DNA of 64,000 bases, taken from Oricola sp. (lineage in GTDB: Bacteria; Pseudomonadota; Alphaproteobacteria; Rhizobiales; Rhizobiaceae). The notes below the pieces were generated by a model. The model was not told where the DNA came from. It made no database searches and saw only the letters and a list, made by a program, of their open reading frames with translations. The stretch lies in NCBI RefSeq assembly GCF_022763245.1, contig NZ_JALEGV010000041.1, forward strand, positions 186,001-250,000, given 5' to 3'. Below are positions 47,165 to 57,893 of the stretch, in pieces (position 1 is the stretch's first letter; the number at the start of each line of letters is the position of its first letter). The translations under genes were made by a program, and so were the position numbers.

Positions 47165-47377
47165 CTACCAGTGCGGCGGCTTGGTGGCGGCGATTTCCGG
47201 CTGTACATGGTCCTCGACCGCCTTGAACCGCTTGACCAGCGCCTCGACCAGCCGTTCCAGGCGGTCGATGTCCTTGCCCTGGCGAATGATCGTTTCGTTC
47301 AGATCCTCGATGGTGCGCGCCTGATGGGCGGCGAGAATTTCCAACTCGTCCAGACGATCTGTATCGTTCTGCGCCAT
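47165..47377 (-). CDS. slyX: SlyX family protein
   Basis: A 70-residue coiled-coil protein. The SlyX pattern is clear: DRLDELEILAAHQARTIEDL, then KDIDRLERLVEALVKR and the proline-containing end (TKPPHW). Function is unknown. AAGGAGG stands five bases before ATG 47377. It is followed closely by the SLC13 gene, so the two probably share a transcript. Confidence 0.9.
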   Translation of the reverse strand: MAQNDTDRLDELEILAAHQARTIEDLNETIIRQGKDIDRLERLVEALVKRFKAVEDHVQPEIAATKPPHW

Positions 47378-47456
47378 GTGCGCCTCCTTGCGGTGGGAAG
47401 AGAGCTTAGCGCCCTTGCTGCGATGCGAAAAGATGCAGCCATTGACCCCCGTCGCG

Positions 47457-48266
47457 TCAGCCTGCCTCGAGCAGCGCCCTGAGCCGGGCCTTCGCGCCGA
47501 CCTTTCTCTCGCGGGGGCCAGGAAGGACATGGGCACGCAGATATTCCCCGACTGTGCGCATCGTGCGGGACCGGCGAAGGCCGTATTTCTCCCAAAGATA
47601 CAGCTTGGACTTCATCGCCGAATATTCCTTCAGGTCGGTCAGCGCGTCGCTTGGTGGCGACGACTGTCCCTCCAGATGGTGCACCACGGCGTCGTGCACG
47701 TAATATAGCTTGTGCCCGGCGCGCAGGATGCGCGCGCTGATGTCGTCATCTTCGTAATAGAGGAATATATTTTCATCGAACCCGCCCAGTTCGCCGAAGA
47801 TATTGCGCCGGATCGCAAGCGCCCCGCCGCAGAGGAATGCCATTTCCTCATCGGCCTGCGGCAGCCCGGCCTGAAACAGCCGGCGGCGCGGCAGCACCTT
47901 GTTCCTGCGCTGCAGGGATTGACGCCCGTCGCCGTCGAGCATCCTGGGATTGGCAGCGCCCGCCCGCGGGTGCCGGTCGAAGGCCGCCGCGAGACGGTCG
48001 AGCGTGGACGGCTCCAGCCTGGCGTCCGGATTGAGGAAGAAGAGGATGTCACCGGTCGCGATCTCCGCGCCCCGGTTGCACGCCGTCCCGAAGCCGGCAT
48101 TGGCGGACAACGCCATCACGCGCGCGCCGAAATCGCTTGCGACATCGGCGCTCCCGTCCGCGCTGGCATTGTCGACGACGATCACCTCGTGCCCGGCCGG
48201 AATGGAGGCCAGCGCCTGCGGCAGCACCGCCGCGCTTTCATAGGTCACGATCACGACCGAGAACAT
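47457..48266 (-). CDS. Family 2 glycosyltransferase
   Basis: A 269-residue GT2 enzyme of the rhamnosyltransferase-like WbbL group. The GT-A fold is marked by SVVIVTYESAAVLPQAL, VIVVDNASADGS, LFFLNPDAR (the DxD-equivalent Asp) and CGGALAIRRNIFGELGGFDE, followed by LYYEDDDISAR. It probably adds a sugar to an envelope polysaccharide or lipid. It has no membrane helix and no sugar-synthesis neighbours, so the acceptor is unknown. Confidence 0.9.
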   Translation of the reverse strand: MFSVVIVTYESAAVLPQALASIPAGHEVIVVDNASADGSADVASDFGARVMALSANAGFGTACNRGAEIATGDILFFLNPDARLEPSTLDRLAAAFDRHPRAGAANPRMLDGDGRQSLQRRNKVLPRRRLFQAGLPQADEEMAFLCGGALAIRRNIFGELGGFDENIFLYYEDDDISARILRAGHKLYYVHDAVVHHLEGQSSPPSDALTDLKEYSAMKSKLYLWEKYGLRRSRTMRTVGEYLRAHVLPGPRERKVGAKARLRALLEAG

Positions 48267-48561
48267 TCACCGGTCCCCGTTGCCGTCGGCGGCCGGCGCC
48301 GCGCGGGCGACGATCGGTCGGGCGTGATCCGGGTCGAGCTTCGATTTTGGCATGGAATGCGACCGTCCCGTTTGCGTCCGGAGGATTGACCCCGGCCAAC
48401 AAGCCTTGTGCTCGGCTAGGCTCGGACGTGTCAATGGACCGGCGCGGCAGGCGGCCGACAGGCGCCGGGTTCATTTCCGGCTGGAATCGGTCACAAGCCA
48501 TGCTACGGTCGCGTCCAAAACGACCGGACCTTTGGCGACCGGTCCATCGGGACATGACGGG
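48267..48561. other. Intergenic region before the nucleoside salvage operon
   Basis: 295 bases between the divergent glycosyltransferase and cdd genes. A dyad GACCGG-N11-CCGGTC (48522-48544) stands 18 bases before cdd and could be an operator. I see no convincing promoter hexamers and no gene. Confidence 0.4.
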
Positions 48562-48960
48562 ATGACACTCGACGAACTCTTTGACGCCGCGCGCGGCGCG
48601 ATGGCGAAATCGCATTCGCCCTATTCGAAATTCCCCGTCGGGGCGGCGATCCTCACGGAAGACGGGTCCGTCTTTGCGGGCGCGAACATGGAAGTGATCT
48701 CCTTTCCCGAAGGCTGGTGCGCCGAGACCAGCGCGCTCGCCCATTACGTCATGGCCGGCGGCGGACGGATCACCGACATCTGCGTCACCGCGTCGAGGAT
48801 GGACGAATGCACGCCGTGCGGCGGTTGCCGCCAGCGGCTGGCCGAATTCGCGCCGCCGGACGCCCGCATTCACCTGACCGACCAGGCCGGCATCACGAAG
48901 ACGATCACCATGGCCGAGCTCCTGCCGCTCGGTTTCGAGACGGAGGTGCTTTCGTCATGA
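48562..48960 (+). CDS. cdd: Cytidine deaminase
   Basis: Cdd converts cytidine and deoxycytidine to uridine and deoxyuridine. The 132-residue tetrameric-type enzyme has zinc motifs CAETSAL (near 53) and PCGGCRQ (near 88), with three cysteines as ligands, and the substrate segment PYSKFPVGAA. It is first in cdd-punA-deoC-deoA and overlaps punA by four bases. ATG 48562 is the only start that keeps the family N terminus. Confidence 0.95.
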   Translation: MTLDELFDAARGAMAKSHSPYSKFPVGAAILTEDGSVFAGANMEVISFPEGWCAETSALAHYVMAGGGRITDICVTASRMDECTPCGGCRQRLAEFAPPDARIHLTDQAGITKTITMAELLPLGFETEVLSS

Positions 48961-49754
48961 CGACGCCGAGCGACATCATCATCGAGGCGCTGAACGGGCT
49001 GGTGCCCCGCGTCGCGCTGGTCCTGGGGTCGGGCCTTGGCGGGCTGGTCGCCGCCGTCGACGATGCCGTCCACGTGCCATATGCCCGGCTCGAGGGCTTC
49101 CCGAAGAGCGGCGTCAGCGGCCATGCCGGCGAGGTCGTCGCCGGCACGATCGGCGGCACGCCGGTGCTGCTCCTGTCGGGGCGGGTGCATTATTACGAGA
49201 AGGGTGACGCGGCCGCGATGCGGCCGGTGCTGGAGGTCCTGCAGGGGCTTGGCATCGAGAAGCTGATCCTGACCAACGCCGCCGGTTCGCTGCGCGAGGA
49301 CCTGCCACCCGGCTCGGTGATGCTGATCGAGGACCACATCAACTTCTCCGGCACCAATCCGCTGATCGGCGAGGAAACAGACGCCCGGTTCGTCGGCCTG
49401 ACATCGGCCTACGATGCGGGCCTGCGCGCGGCCATCGAAAAGGCCGCCGACGAGGAAGGGATCGCGATCGGACACGGCGTCTATATGTGGTTCTCCGGAC
49501 CGTCCTTCGAAACGCCGGCCGAAATCCGCATGGCCCGCGTGATGGGCGCCGACGCCGTCGGCATGTCGACGGTGCCGGAAGTCATCCTCGGCCGCTTCCT
49601 CGGCCTCGACTGCGCCGCCTGCTCGGTGATCACCAACTACGCCGCCGGCATGACGGGCGGCGAACTGTCTCATACGGAAACCAAGGACATGGCGCCCATC
49701 GGCGGAAGCAAGCTGCAGGCGATCCTGACACGCGCCATCGCGGAAATGGAGTAG
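48957..49754 (+). CDS. punA: Purine nucleoside phosphorylase, trimeric PNP/MTAP type
   Basis: The enzyme splits inosine, guanosine and deoxy forms with phosphate. The 265-residue protein has the PNP/MTAP signature: LVLGSGLGGL for phosphate at the start, SGRVHYYE, TNAAGSL, and SVITNYAAGM with the purine-binding Asn. It differs from the hexameric DeoD type. It is coupled by ATGA overlap to cdd and followed by deoC. Confidence 0.95.
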   Translation: MTTPSDIIIEALNGLVPRVALVLGSGLGGLVAAVDDAVHVPYARLEGFPKSGVSGHAGEVVAGTIGGTPVLLLSGRVHYYEKGDAAAMRPVLEVLQGLGIEKLILTNAAGSLREDLPPGSVMLIEDHINFSGTNPLIGEETDARFVGLTSAYDAGLRAAIEKAADEEGIAIGHGVYMWFSGPSFETPAEIRMARVMGADAVGMSTVPEVILGRFLGLDCAACSVITNYAAGMTGGELSHTETKDMAPIGGSKLQAILTRAIAEME

Positions 49755-49757
49755 AGT

Positions 49758-50528
49758 TTGCCTTCACGCAAGGAAATCGCCGGGCGCGCGCTCGGCCTGA
49801 TCGACCTGACCAATCTGAACGAGGATTGCACCGAAGACGCCATCGACGCGCTGTGCGACCAGGCGGCGACGCCGTTCGGTCCGGTGGCGGCGATCTGCAT
49901 CTGGCCGCGTTTCGTGGCGCAGGCACGCGCCAGGCTCGGCGTCGGCAACGCGATCCGCATCGCGACGGTGGTCAATTTTCCCTCCGGCGACGCCGCCGTG
50001 GAGTCCGTGCTGGAGGAAACGCGCGGCGCCATCGCGGACGGAGCGGACGAGATTGATTTGGTCATCCCCTACAAGGCCCTTGCGGCGGGCGACGAGGCCG
50101 CTTTGCGCGCGATGGTCGCGGCAATCCGCGCCGAGACCGAGGGCAAGGCGCTCCTGAAGGTGATCGTCGAATCGGGAGAACTGAAGGACCCGGCGCTCAT
50201 CAGCACGGCCTCGACCGTCGCCCTGGAAGAGGGCACGGATTTCATCAAGACCTCCACCGGCAAGGTCGCGGTCAACGCGACACCGGAAACCGCCGAGATC
50301 ATGCTGACGGCGCTCAAGGCGTTCGGCGACGAAAAGCGCGGCTTCAAGCCGGCCGGCGGCATTCGCACGGTTGCCGAGGCCGGCGATTATCTCGCGATCG
50401 CCGACCGGATCATGGGCGAAGGCTGGGCCACGGCGAAAACCTTTCGCTTTGGCGCGTCGAGCCTCCTGAAGGACGTGCTCGCCGCCCTTCAGGGCGACGG
50501 GGCCGTCGCCCCGGGCGCGGATTACTGA
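49758..50528 (+). CDS. deoC: Deoxyribose-phosphate aldolase
   Basis: DeoC splits deoxyribose 5-phosphate to glyceraldehyde 3-phosphate and acetaldehyde. The 256-residue class I aldolase has the Schiff-base lysine in DFIKTSTGK and the second active-site lysine in RGFKPAGGIR. It starts with TTG 49758, preceded by GGAG across seven bases. Phosphopentomutase (deoB), which feeds it, is not in the window. Confidence 0.95.
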   Translation: MPSRKEIAGRALGLIDLTNLNEDCTEDAIDALCDQAATPFGPVAAICIWPRFVAQARARLGVGNAIRIATVVNFPSGDAAVESVLEETRGAIADGADEIDLVIPYKALAAGDEAALRAMVAAIRAETEGKALLKVIVESGELKDPALISTASTVALEEGTDFIKTSTGKVAVNATPETAEIMLTALKAFGDEKRGFKPAGGIRTVAEAGDYLAIADRIMGEGWATAKTFRFGASSLLKDVLAALQGDGAVAPGADY

Positions 50529-50530
50529 CG

Positions 50531-51844
50531 ATGCTGGCTCAGGAATTCATCCGGCTCAAGCGCGACGGCAAGCCGCTGACCGAGGAGATGATCGCCGAAT
50601 TCGTCCGGGGCATCACCGACGACACCGTCACCGACGCGCAGATCTCCGCCTTTGCCATGGCGGTGTTCTTCAACGGTCTCTCCGCCGACGAGACGGTGGC
50701 GCTGACGCTGGCGATGCGCGATTCCGGCGACGTGATCGACTGGTCGGACATCGACCGGCCGGTCTGCGACAAGCACTCCACCGGCGGGGTCGGCGACAAC
50801 GTCTCGCTGATGCTTGCGCCGATCGCCACGGCCTGCGGCCTTGCCGTGCCGATGATCTCCGGACGCGGCCTCGGTCACACCGGAGGCACGCTCGACAAGA
50901 TGGATTCCATCCCCGGCTACGCCACCCAGCCGGACACGGCCCTGTTTCGGCGCACGGTCGAGACGGTGGGCTGCGCGATCATCGGTCAGACCGCCAATCT
51001 CGCTCCGGCCGACAAGCGCTTTTACGGCGTGCGCGACGTGACCGCGACCGTGGAAAGCCTTGAGCTCATCACGGCCTCGATCCTGTCGAAGAAACTCGCC
51101 GCCGGGCTGCCCTCGCTGGTGGTGGACGTCAAGTTCGGCAACGGCGCCTTCATGGCCGATTTCGACAAGGCCCGCGATCTCGCCAAGACCCTGGTGCGCG
51201 TCGCCAACGGCGCCGGCACGAGGACCACGGCGCTGATGACCGGCATGAACCAGCCGCTGGCCTCTGCGGCCGGCAATGCGGTCGAGGTGACGAACGCGGT
51301 CGAGTTCCTGACGGGCGCGCATCGCGATCCCCGCCTCGAGGCGGTGACGCTGGCGCTTGCCGCCGAAATGCTCGTGGTGGCGCAGGTGGACGATTCGCCG
51401 GCGACAGCGCTGGAGCGCTCGCGCGAGGCGCTGGTCAGCGGCAAGGCGGCCGAGGTTTTCGGCCGCATGGTGCAGGCGCTTGGCGGGCCGGCGGATTTCG
51501 TCGAACGGCACGACGCCTATCTGGCCGAGGCGCCGCTCAGCGTGCCCGTGGTTGCGCCACGCGCCGGCCATGTCGGCGCGATCGGAACCCGCGACATTGG
51601 CGTCGCCGTCGTTGAACTCGGCGGCGGGCGGCGTCGCCGCGAGGACGACATTGACCACGCCGTTGGGATCACCCGCCTGCTCGATATCGGGACTCGTGTG
51701 GAGGAAGGCGATCCGATCGCGATCGTGCATGCCCGCACCGAGTCCGCCGCCGAGGCGGCAAGGGCGCGCGTGCTGGCGGCCTACGACATCGTCGATGAGA
51801 AGCCGGATGTTGCCGAGCCGATCGCGGAACGGATCGCCGGCTGA
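50531..51844 (+). CDS. deoA: Thymidine phosphorylase
   Basis: DeoA splits thymidine and deoxyuridine with phosphate. The 437-residue protein shows the glycosyltransferase family 3 design: helical domain (VRGITDDTVTDAQISAFAMA), phosphate motif DKHSTGGVGD near 80-90, and the C-terminal PYNP domain. The GHTGGTLDK substrate loop is intact. It ends the operon two bases after deoC and is convergent with the protease gene. Confidence 0.96.
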   Translation: MLAQEFIRLKRDGKPLTEEMIAEFVRGITDDTVTDAQISAFAMAVFFNGLSADETVALTLAMRDSGDVIDWSDIDRPVCDKHSTGGVGDNVSLMLAPIATACGLAVPMISGRGLGHTGGTLDKMDSIPGYATQPDTALFRRTVETVGCAIIGQTANLAPADKRFYGVRDVTATVESLELITASILSKKLAAGLPSLVVDVKFGNGAFMADFDKARDLAKTLVRVANGAGTRTTALMTGMNQPLASAAGNAVEVTNAVEFLTGAHRDPRLEAVTLALAAEMLVVAQVDDSPATALERSREALVSGKAAEVFGRMVQALGGPADFVERHDAYLAEAPLSVPVVAPRAGHVGAIGTRDIGVAVVELGGGRRRREDDIDHAVGITRLLDIGTRVEEGDPIAIVHARTESAAEAARARVLAAYDIVDEKPDVAEPIAERIAG

Positions 51845-51853
51845 CGCTCCCGT

Positions 51854-52402
51854 CTACAGCGTCATTTCCAGCGTGCCGTTGGTGACGCGGAAGTCGCGCA
51901 GGCGCTTGAGGAAACTCATGCCGATCAGCACGGTGTCGAGCGCTTCGTCTTCCAGGATGATCGCTTCGACGTCGCGCACCCGGATCGTGCCGATCCGCAC
52001 CTCGCGAATGATCGCGCGCGCGGCCTTCACGGTGCCGTTCGCGGTGTTGACCCCGTAAACGAACTCGCTCGGCCTGACGCTGATGCCGATGCTGCGGGCT
52101 TGCGACCGGTTCATGGCGATCAGCGTCGCGCCCGTATCCACCACGCCGGTGACCCGGCGCGAATTCAGGCTGAACTCAGCGACATAGTGACCGCGCGAAT
52201 CGGCGCGCAGCCTCTCCGTGCCCGAGTAGCTTTGCGACGTCCTCTTTTGCGATGTGGTGTTGCGATGCGCGGATTGCTGCTCGGCGCGGTCCTTCAACAC
52301 CGTGGCGGCCGTGTCCACGACCTGCGGATTGCCGTCGAGAAACGACGCCATGGACAGCGCCGAGAGCGAAATCGCCACCACCAGGAAAATGTAACGCTGC
52401 AT
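51854..52402 (-). CDS. TIGR02281-type clan AA aspartic protease
   Basis: A 182-residue membrane-anchored retropepsin-like protein. An N-terminal helix (YIFLVVAISLSALSMASF) leads to a polar linker and the protease fold with the active-site GVVDTGATL near 92-100 and LIGMSFLKRL near 166. The single Asp-Thr-Gly unit means it works as a dimer, as in this family. Targets are unknown; the domain should face the periplasm. ATG 52402 is chosen over an in-frame codon six residues upstream. Confidence 0.88.
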   Translation of the reverse strand: MQRYIFLVVAISLSALSMASFLDGNPQVVDTAATVLKDRAEQQSAHRNTTSQKRTSQSYSGTERLRADSRGHYVAEFSLNSRRVTGVVDTGATLIAMNRSQARSIGISVRPSEFVYGVNTANGTVKAARAIIREVRIGTIRVRDVEAIILEDEALDTVLIGMSFLKRLRDFRVTNGTLEMTL

Positions 52403-52493
52403 CGCGCGGCCTCCTGGCACGCATATGCCGGCAAACGCGTGATCAGCCGATTAAGCCAGCAGCCCTAACGGTCGCCTTGGTTATCGATCCCTT

Positions 52494-53406
<913 letters not shown>

Positions 53407-53420
<14 letters not shown>

Positions 53421-54036
53421 ACATCCGGTCGCCGGCATCGCCGAGGCCCGGCACGATGTAGCCGTGTTCGTTCAGCCGCTCGTCGATCGAGGCGGTGACG
53501 ACCGGAACGTCGGGATGCGACGAGGTGAATTTCTCGATGCCCTCCGGCGCCGCCAGCAGGCAGACGAAGCGCAGGTCTTTCGCGCCACGCTCCTTCAGCT
53601 TGGTCACGGCGGCGATGGCCGAATTGGCGGTCGCCAGCATCGGATCGACGACGATGGTCAGCCGGTCGGAGAGGTCCTCCGGCGCCTTGAAATAGTATTC
53701 CACCGGTTCCAGCGTCTCGTGGTCCCGGTAAAGGCCGATATGGGCGACGCGCGCCGAGGGCACGAGGTCGAGCATGCCTTCAAGCAGGCCGTTGCCGGCG
53801 CGCAGCACCGACGCGAAGACGAGCTTCTTGCCCTCGAGAACGGGCGATTGCATTTCGGCGAGCGGCGTGTCGATGGTCTCCATCGTCATCGGCATCTCGC
53901 GCGTCACCTCGTAGCAGAGGAGCAGCGAAATCTCGCGCAGAAGCCGGCGAAACCCGGCTGTCGACGTCTCCTTCTTGCGCATGAAGGTGAGCTTGTGCTG
54001 GACGAGCGGGTGATCGACGACGGTTACGGTTTTCAT
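53407..54036 (-). CDS. upp: Uracil phosphoribosyltransferase
   Basis: Upp makes UMP from uracil and PRPP. The 209-residue protein has the family start ([17 protein letters not shown]), the PRPP motif [11 protein letters not shown] near 130, and the uracil-binding end ([17 protein letters not shown]). It takes up uracil released by DeoA. ATG 54036 with GAGG upstream fits the family; the frame runs on upstream without support. It follows add by 101 bases. Confidence 0.96.
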
Positions 54037-54137
54037 GGGATGCCTCGCAGAAATGTGCCGCGCCCACCCTAGCCGCCGCAACCCGGCGGGAAAAGCCATT
54101 GCGCGCCATCCGGCCGCGCAATCCAAAGGCGGATCGC

Positions 54138-55100
54138 TCAGCCGAGCCGGGCAAGCAGCGTGTCGCGGGTTTCCTCGTCGACGAAGGCGGCCTCGATAGA
54201 CGTGCGGGTCATGTCCAGGAGCGCTGCGTCGTCCATGCCGAAATGCCTGCGCGCCGTCTCGTATTCCTGCGCCAGCGAGGTGTGGAAGAAGGGCGGATCG
54301 TCGGAAGACAGCGTGACCCGGACGCCCGCGTCGCGCAGGCGCGGCAGGGGATGGGCGTCATAGGAGGCGAAGACCCCGAGCGCGATGTTGGAGCCGGGGC
54401 AGACCTCCAGCACGATCTCGTCGCGGGCGAGCCGTTCCACCAGCGCCGGATCCTCGATGGCCCGCACGCCATGGCCGATGCGGGACGGCCTCAAATGGTC
54501 AAGTGCGCCGCGCACGCTGTCCGCGCCGCACAATTCGCCGGCATGGACGGTGATCGCCAGGCCCGCATCGCGGGCAATGTCGAAGGCGCGGGCGAAATCC
54601 TTCGGTTCGTGCATCCGTTCGTCGCCTGCCATACCGAAACCGGTGACCAGCGGATGCGGATGATCCGCGATCCAGCGCGCCGCGCGCTCCACCCCTTGCG
54701 GACCTTCGTGGCGCAATCCGGTGGCGATCATACGCGCTTCGATGCCGGTTGCCGCCCGGGCGCGCAGCATGCCCTCGGCAAGGCCGTCGACATAGGCTTC
54801 GGGCGTCAGGCCGGCACTGATCGCATGGTCGGTGGAAATGAAGAACTCAGAATAGATCGCACCCTGCGCGGCAAGATCGCGCAGATAGGTCTCCGCCAGA
54901 AGCGCGTAGTCCTCCTGCGAGCGGAACAGCCGTGAGGCGATGTCGTAGCACTGCAGGAACGTGGTGAAATCCGACCAGACATAGGCGTCGTCGCGGATGA
55001 TCACGGAAATGTCGGCCCCGTATTTCTCCGCCTGCGTCCGCACCAGCGCGGGGCCGGCCGCGCCCTCGATATGGCAGTGGATTTCGGCTTTTGCGACCAT
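54138..55100 (-). CDS. add: Adenosine deaminase
   Basis: Add converts adenosine and deoxyadenosine to inosine forms. The 320-residue amidohydrolase has the zinc HxH in [10 protein letters not shown], the catalytic HAGE near 198, and SSDDPPFF near 275. The wording is that of rhizobial adenosine deaminases rather than adenine deaminases of the same fold. ATG 55100 follows AAAGG. First gene of add-upp-APH, divergent from ubiE. Confidence 0.94.
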   Translation of the reverse strand: MVAKAEIHCHIEGAAGPALVRTQAEKYGADISVIIRDDAYVWSDFTTFLQCYDIASRLFRSQEDYALLAETYLRDLAAQGAIYSEFFISTDHAISAGLTPEAYVDGLAEGMLRARAATGIEARMIATGLRHEGPQGVERAARWIADHPHPLVTGFGMAGDERMHEPKDFARAFDIARDAGLAITVHAGELCGADSVRGALDHLRPSRIGHGVRAIEDPALVERLARDEIVLEVCPGSNIALGVFASYDAHPLPRLRDAGVRVTLSSDDPPFFHTSLAQEYETARRHFGMDDAALLDMTRTSIEAAFVDEETRDTLLARLG

Positions 55101-55233
55101 GGATTGACCTTTGCACCTCGGGGGACCATTTCCGTGACACGATGGCGCGGCTTGCGCAATGGCCCCGTTTGCCTGCATAGGCTAGCCTGCGCTTTCGTGG
55201 CGAAACAAACGCAAACCGAGACGGATCGATCCC

Positions 55234-56010
55234 ATGTCGCAATCGAGAACCACCGCTGGCGGGGCGATGAAGACGTCATTCGGATTCGCCCAGGTCGGCG
55301 AAGGCGAGAAGCAGACGCGCGTCAATGACGTGTTCCACTCCGTCGCCCGGCGCTACGACGTCATGAACGACCTGATGTCGGGCGGCATGCATCGTGTCTG
55401 GAAGGACGCGATGGTCACCGCGCTCAACCCGCCGCGCAAGCATCACTGGCGCACGCTCGACGTTGCCGGCGGCACCGGCGACATCGCGTTCCGCATCGTC
55501 GACGCCGCGCGCGGCAACGCCCATGTCACCGTGCTCGACATCAACGGCTCGATGCTGGAGGTCGGAAGCGAACGGGCGGAAAAACGCGGCATCGCCGACA
55601 ATCTCGCCTTCGTGGAAGCCAATGCGGAGGACCTGCCCTTCGAGGACGGAAGCTTCGACGCCTACACGATCGCGTTCGGCATCCGAAACGTCCCGGATAT
55701 CGGCAAGGCGCTCCGCGAGGCCTATCGCGTGCTGAAGCGCGGCGGCCGCTTCCTGTGCCTGGAGTTCTCCGAGGTCGATACGCCGCTGCTCGAGACGATC
55801 TATGAAAAGTGGTCGTTCAACGCCATTCCGCAGATCGGCCGCGCCGTGACCGGCGACGGCGAGCCCTATCGCTATCTGGTCGAATCGATTGCCAAGTTCC
55901 CCAATCAGGAGAATTTCGCCGCGATGATCCGCCAGGCGGGCTTCGGCCGCGTGACCTACACGAATTACACGGGCGGGATCGCCGCGCTGCATTCCGCCTG
56001 GAAGCTCTAG
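55234..56010 (+). CDS. ubiE: Demethylmenaquinone/ubiquinone methyltransferase UbiE
   Basis: UbiE carries out the C-methylation in ubiquinone synthesis. The 258-residue enzyme has the SAM-binding motif [13 protein letters not shown] near 75-87, the YDVMNDLMS(GGMHR) block and the late motif [15 protein letters not shown]. It precedes ubiB by four bases. An AGGCTAGCCT palindrome lies upstream at 55179-55188, of unknown meaning. Confidence 0.96.
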   Translation: MSQSRTTAGGAMKTSFGFAQVGEGEKQTRVNDVFHSVARRYDVMNDLMSGGMHRVWKDAMVTALNPPRKHHWRTLDVAGGTGDIAFRIVDAARGNAHVTVLDINGSMLEVGSERAEKRGIADNLAFVEANAEDLPFEDGSFDAYTIAFGIRNVPDIGKALREAYRVLKRGGRFLCLEFSEVDTPLLETIYEKWSFNAIPQIGRAVTGDGEPYRYLVESIAKFPNQENFAAMIRQAGFGRVTYTNYTGGIAALHSAWKL

Positions 56011-56014
56011 CTTC

Positions 56015-57592
56015 ATGAACCAGGTGATGGCGACATTGCGGCTGATGCGGGCCGGCTGGGTGCTGGTTCGCGAAGGCGTCATCGCCGGCCTTCCGGCGCA
56101 GGGGCTGACCGGTCCGGCCGCAACCGGCCACCGTCTCGCCACCGCGCTGGCGCGCAAGCGCTCGAAATCACTCGACAATGCCGAGCGCATGTCGAAGGCG
56201 ATCGCCCGGCTTGGCCCGTCCTATGCCAAGCTCGGCCAGTTTCTGGCCACGCGACCCGACGTGATCGGCCTCGACCTCGCGCTTGATCTCGCCCATCTGC
56301 AGGACCGGATGGACAGTTTCCCGATGGCCCAGTCGATGGCCCGCATCGAGGATTCGCTGGGCCGCCCGGTCGATGAACTGTTCGAGGAGATCGGCGAGCC
56401 GGTGGCCGCCGCCTCGATCGCTCAAGTGCATCCGGCGACCATCCGCGACGAGGACGGCACGCTGCGCAAGGTCGCCGTGAAAGTGATCCGGCCGGGCGTC
56501 CGCCGCCGCTTCGCCGCCGATCTCGACGCCTTCTTCCTGTTCGCCCAGCTGCAGGAAAAGCACATTCCCTCCTCGCGCCGGCTGCGGCCGGTGGCCATCG
56601 CCGAAACGCTGGCGCAGTCGACCAAGATCGAGATGGATCTGCGGCTTGAGGCCGCCGCGCTCGCCGAGATGCACGAAAACACGGTCGACGATCCCGGTTT
56701 CAGGGTGCCGAAGGTGGACTGGCTGCGCACCGGCCGCGACGTGCTGACGCTCGAATGGGTCGACGGCATCAAGATGTCGGAGGTCGATCAACTGCGCGCC
56801 GCCGGGCACGATCTCGACGCGCTCGCCGACGCGCTGGTGCAGAATTTCCTGCGCCAGGCCATGCGCGACGGCTTCTTCCACGCCGACATGCATCCCGGCA
56901 ATCTCTTCGTCGACCCGAAGGGCGACATCGTCGCCGTCGATCTGGGCATTGCCGGCCGCATCGGGCTGAAGGAACGTCGCTTCCTCGCAGAAATCCTGTT
57001 CGGTTTCATCCGCCGCGACTTCCAGCGCGTCGCCCGGGTGCATTTCGAAGCCGGTTATGTGCCGCCGCATCACGATGTCGAGGCTTTCGCCCAGGCCATC
57101 CGCGCCATCGGCGAGCCGATCCACGGCCAGCCGGCCGAGACCATCTCGATGGCCAACCTGCTGACGCTCCTCTTCGAGGTCACCGACATCTTCGACATGC
57201 AGACCCGGCCCGAGCTTCTCCTGCTTCAAAAGACCATGGTCGTGGTGGAGGGCAACGCGCGCACGCTCAATCCGCGCTTCAACATGTGGAAGGCGTCGGA
57301 ACCGGTGGTGGGCGACTGGATCGCGCGCAATCTCGGACCCGCGGCGATCCTGACGGACGCACGCGGCGGCCTGGAATCGCTCGGCCGCCTGGCCCGTGCC
57401 CTGCCGGAATTGGCCGACCGCACCGAACGCCTGTCGCACGAGGTCGGCGATATGGCGGAAAACGGCATGAAGCTCGATCCGGAAACCGTCACCGCCATCG
57501 GCAAGGCGGAAGCGCGCCAGTCGCGCTCGGGCCGCGTCGCGCTCTGGGTCATCGCGCTCGCCATGCTCTGGATCGCCTGGCAGGTGAGCTGA
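56015..57592 (+). CDS. ubiB: Ubiquinone biosynthesis regulatory protein kinase-like UbiB
   Basis: A 525-residue atypical kinase-like ATPase needed for ubiquinone synthesis. The family marks are KxGQ in SYAKLGQFLATRPDV, the alanine-rich loop AAASIAQVHPA in place of the glycine-rich loop, GFFHADMHPGNLF, and AVDLGIAGRI. A hydrophobic helix ends the protein (LWVIALAMLWIAWQ), so it is membrane-bound. In most relatives coaBC follows directly; here a toxin-antitoxin pair intervenes. Confidence 0.96.
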   Translation: MNQVMATLRLMRAGWVLVREGVIAGLPAQGLTGPAATGHRLATALARKRSKSLDNAERMSKAIARLGPSYAKLGQFLATRPDVIGLDLALDLAHLQDRMDSFPMAQSMARIEDSLGRPVDELFEEIGEPVAAASIAQVHPATIRDEDGTLRKVAVKVIRPGVRRRFAADLDAFFLFAQLQEKHIPSSRRLRPVAIAETLAQSTKIEMDLRLEAAALAEMHENTVDDPGFRVPKVDWLRTGRDVLTLEWVDGIKMSEVDQLRAAGHDLDALADALVQNFLRQAMRDGFFHADMHPGNLFVDPKGDIVAVDLGIAGRIGLKERRFLAEILFGFIRRDFQRVARVHFEAGYVPPHHDVEAFAQAIRAIGEPIHGQPAETISMANLLTLLFEVTDIFDMQTRPELLLLQKTMVVVEGNARTLNPRFNMWKASEPVVGDWIARNLGPAAILTDARGGLESLGRLARALPELADRTERLSHEVGDMAENGMKLDPETVTAIGKAEARQSRSGRVALWVIALAMLWIAWQVS

Positions 57593-57598
57593 GCAAAT

Positions 57599-57636
57599 TT
57601 GACTGCATTGCAGTCAATGCCTACATTGAATGCAAT
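57599..57636 (+). promoter_or_regulatory. Promoter and nested operators of the toxin-antitoxin operon
   Basis: TTGACT (57599-57604), 17 bases, TACATT (57622-57627). TTGACTGC-ATT-GCAGTCAA (57599-57617) is a perfect palindrome covering the -35. ATTGCAGTCAATG (57607-57619) also pairs with CATTGAATGCAAT (57624-57636) at 12 of 13 positions over the -10. Such nested sites suit a ribbon-helix-helix antitoxin. Confidence 0.65.
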
Positions 57637-57650
57637 CAATGGAGGCGATC

Positions 57651-57893
57651 ATGGCGACGCTGACGATCCGCAATCTCGACGATCAGGTCAAACAGGCTCT
57701 CCGCGAGCAGGCCGCCCGTCACGGCGTGTCGATGGAGGAGGAAGTCCGCACGTTGCTGACGAAGGCCGTTTCGAGTGGCGGACGGCGCAGGCTGACCGCA
57801 GAGGAAATCGTCGCCAAACATGCGCGGTCGCCGGACAAGCCGGTCGATCAGAAGGCATTGTCCGACGCGATGTGGGAGGAGTCCTTTGACTAG
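57651..57893 (+). CDS. FitA-like ribbon-helix-helix antitoxin
   Basis: An 80-residue antitoxin. The N-terminal ribbon-helix-helix (MATLTIRNLDDQVKQALREQ) is the FitA type and binds the operator; the C-terminal tail (residues about 50-80) should wrap the toxin. GGAGG lies five bases before ATG 57651; ATG 57630 upstream is less likely because it lies at the expected transcription start. Its end overlaps the toxin start by eight bases. Confidence 0.9.
   Translation: MATLTIRNLDDQVKQALREQAARHGVSMEEEVRTLLTKAVSSGGRRRLTAEEIVAKHARSPDKPVDQKALSDAMWEESFD

Noticed and set aside
45302-47482. 726-codon open frame on the plus strand opposite the SLC13 permease and slyX
   Set aside because: Composition is rich in Arg, Asp, His and Gly without domains, as expected of a shadow frame in high-G+C DNA. 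The minus strand encodes clear families there.
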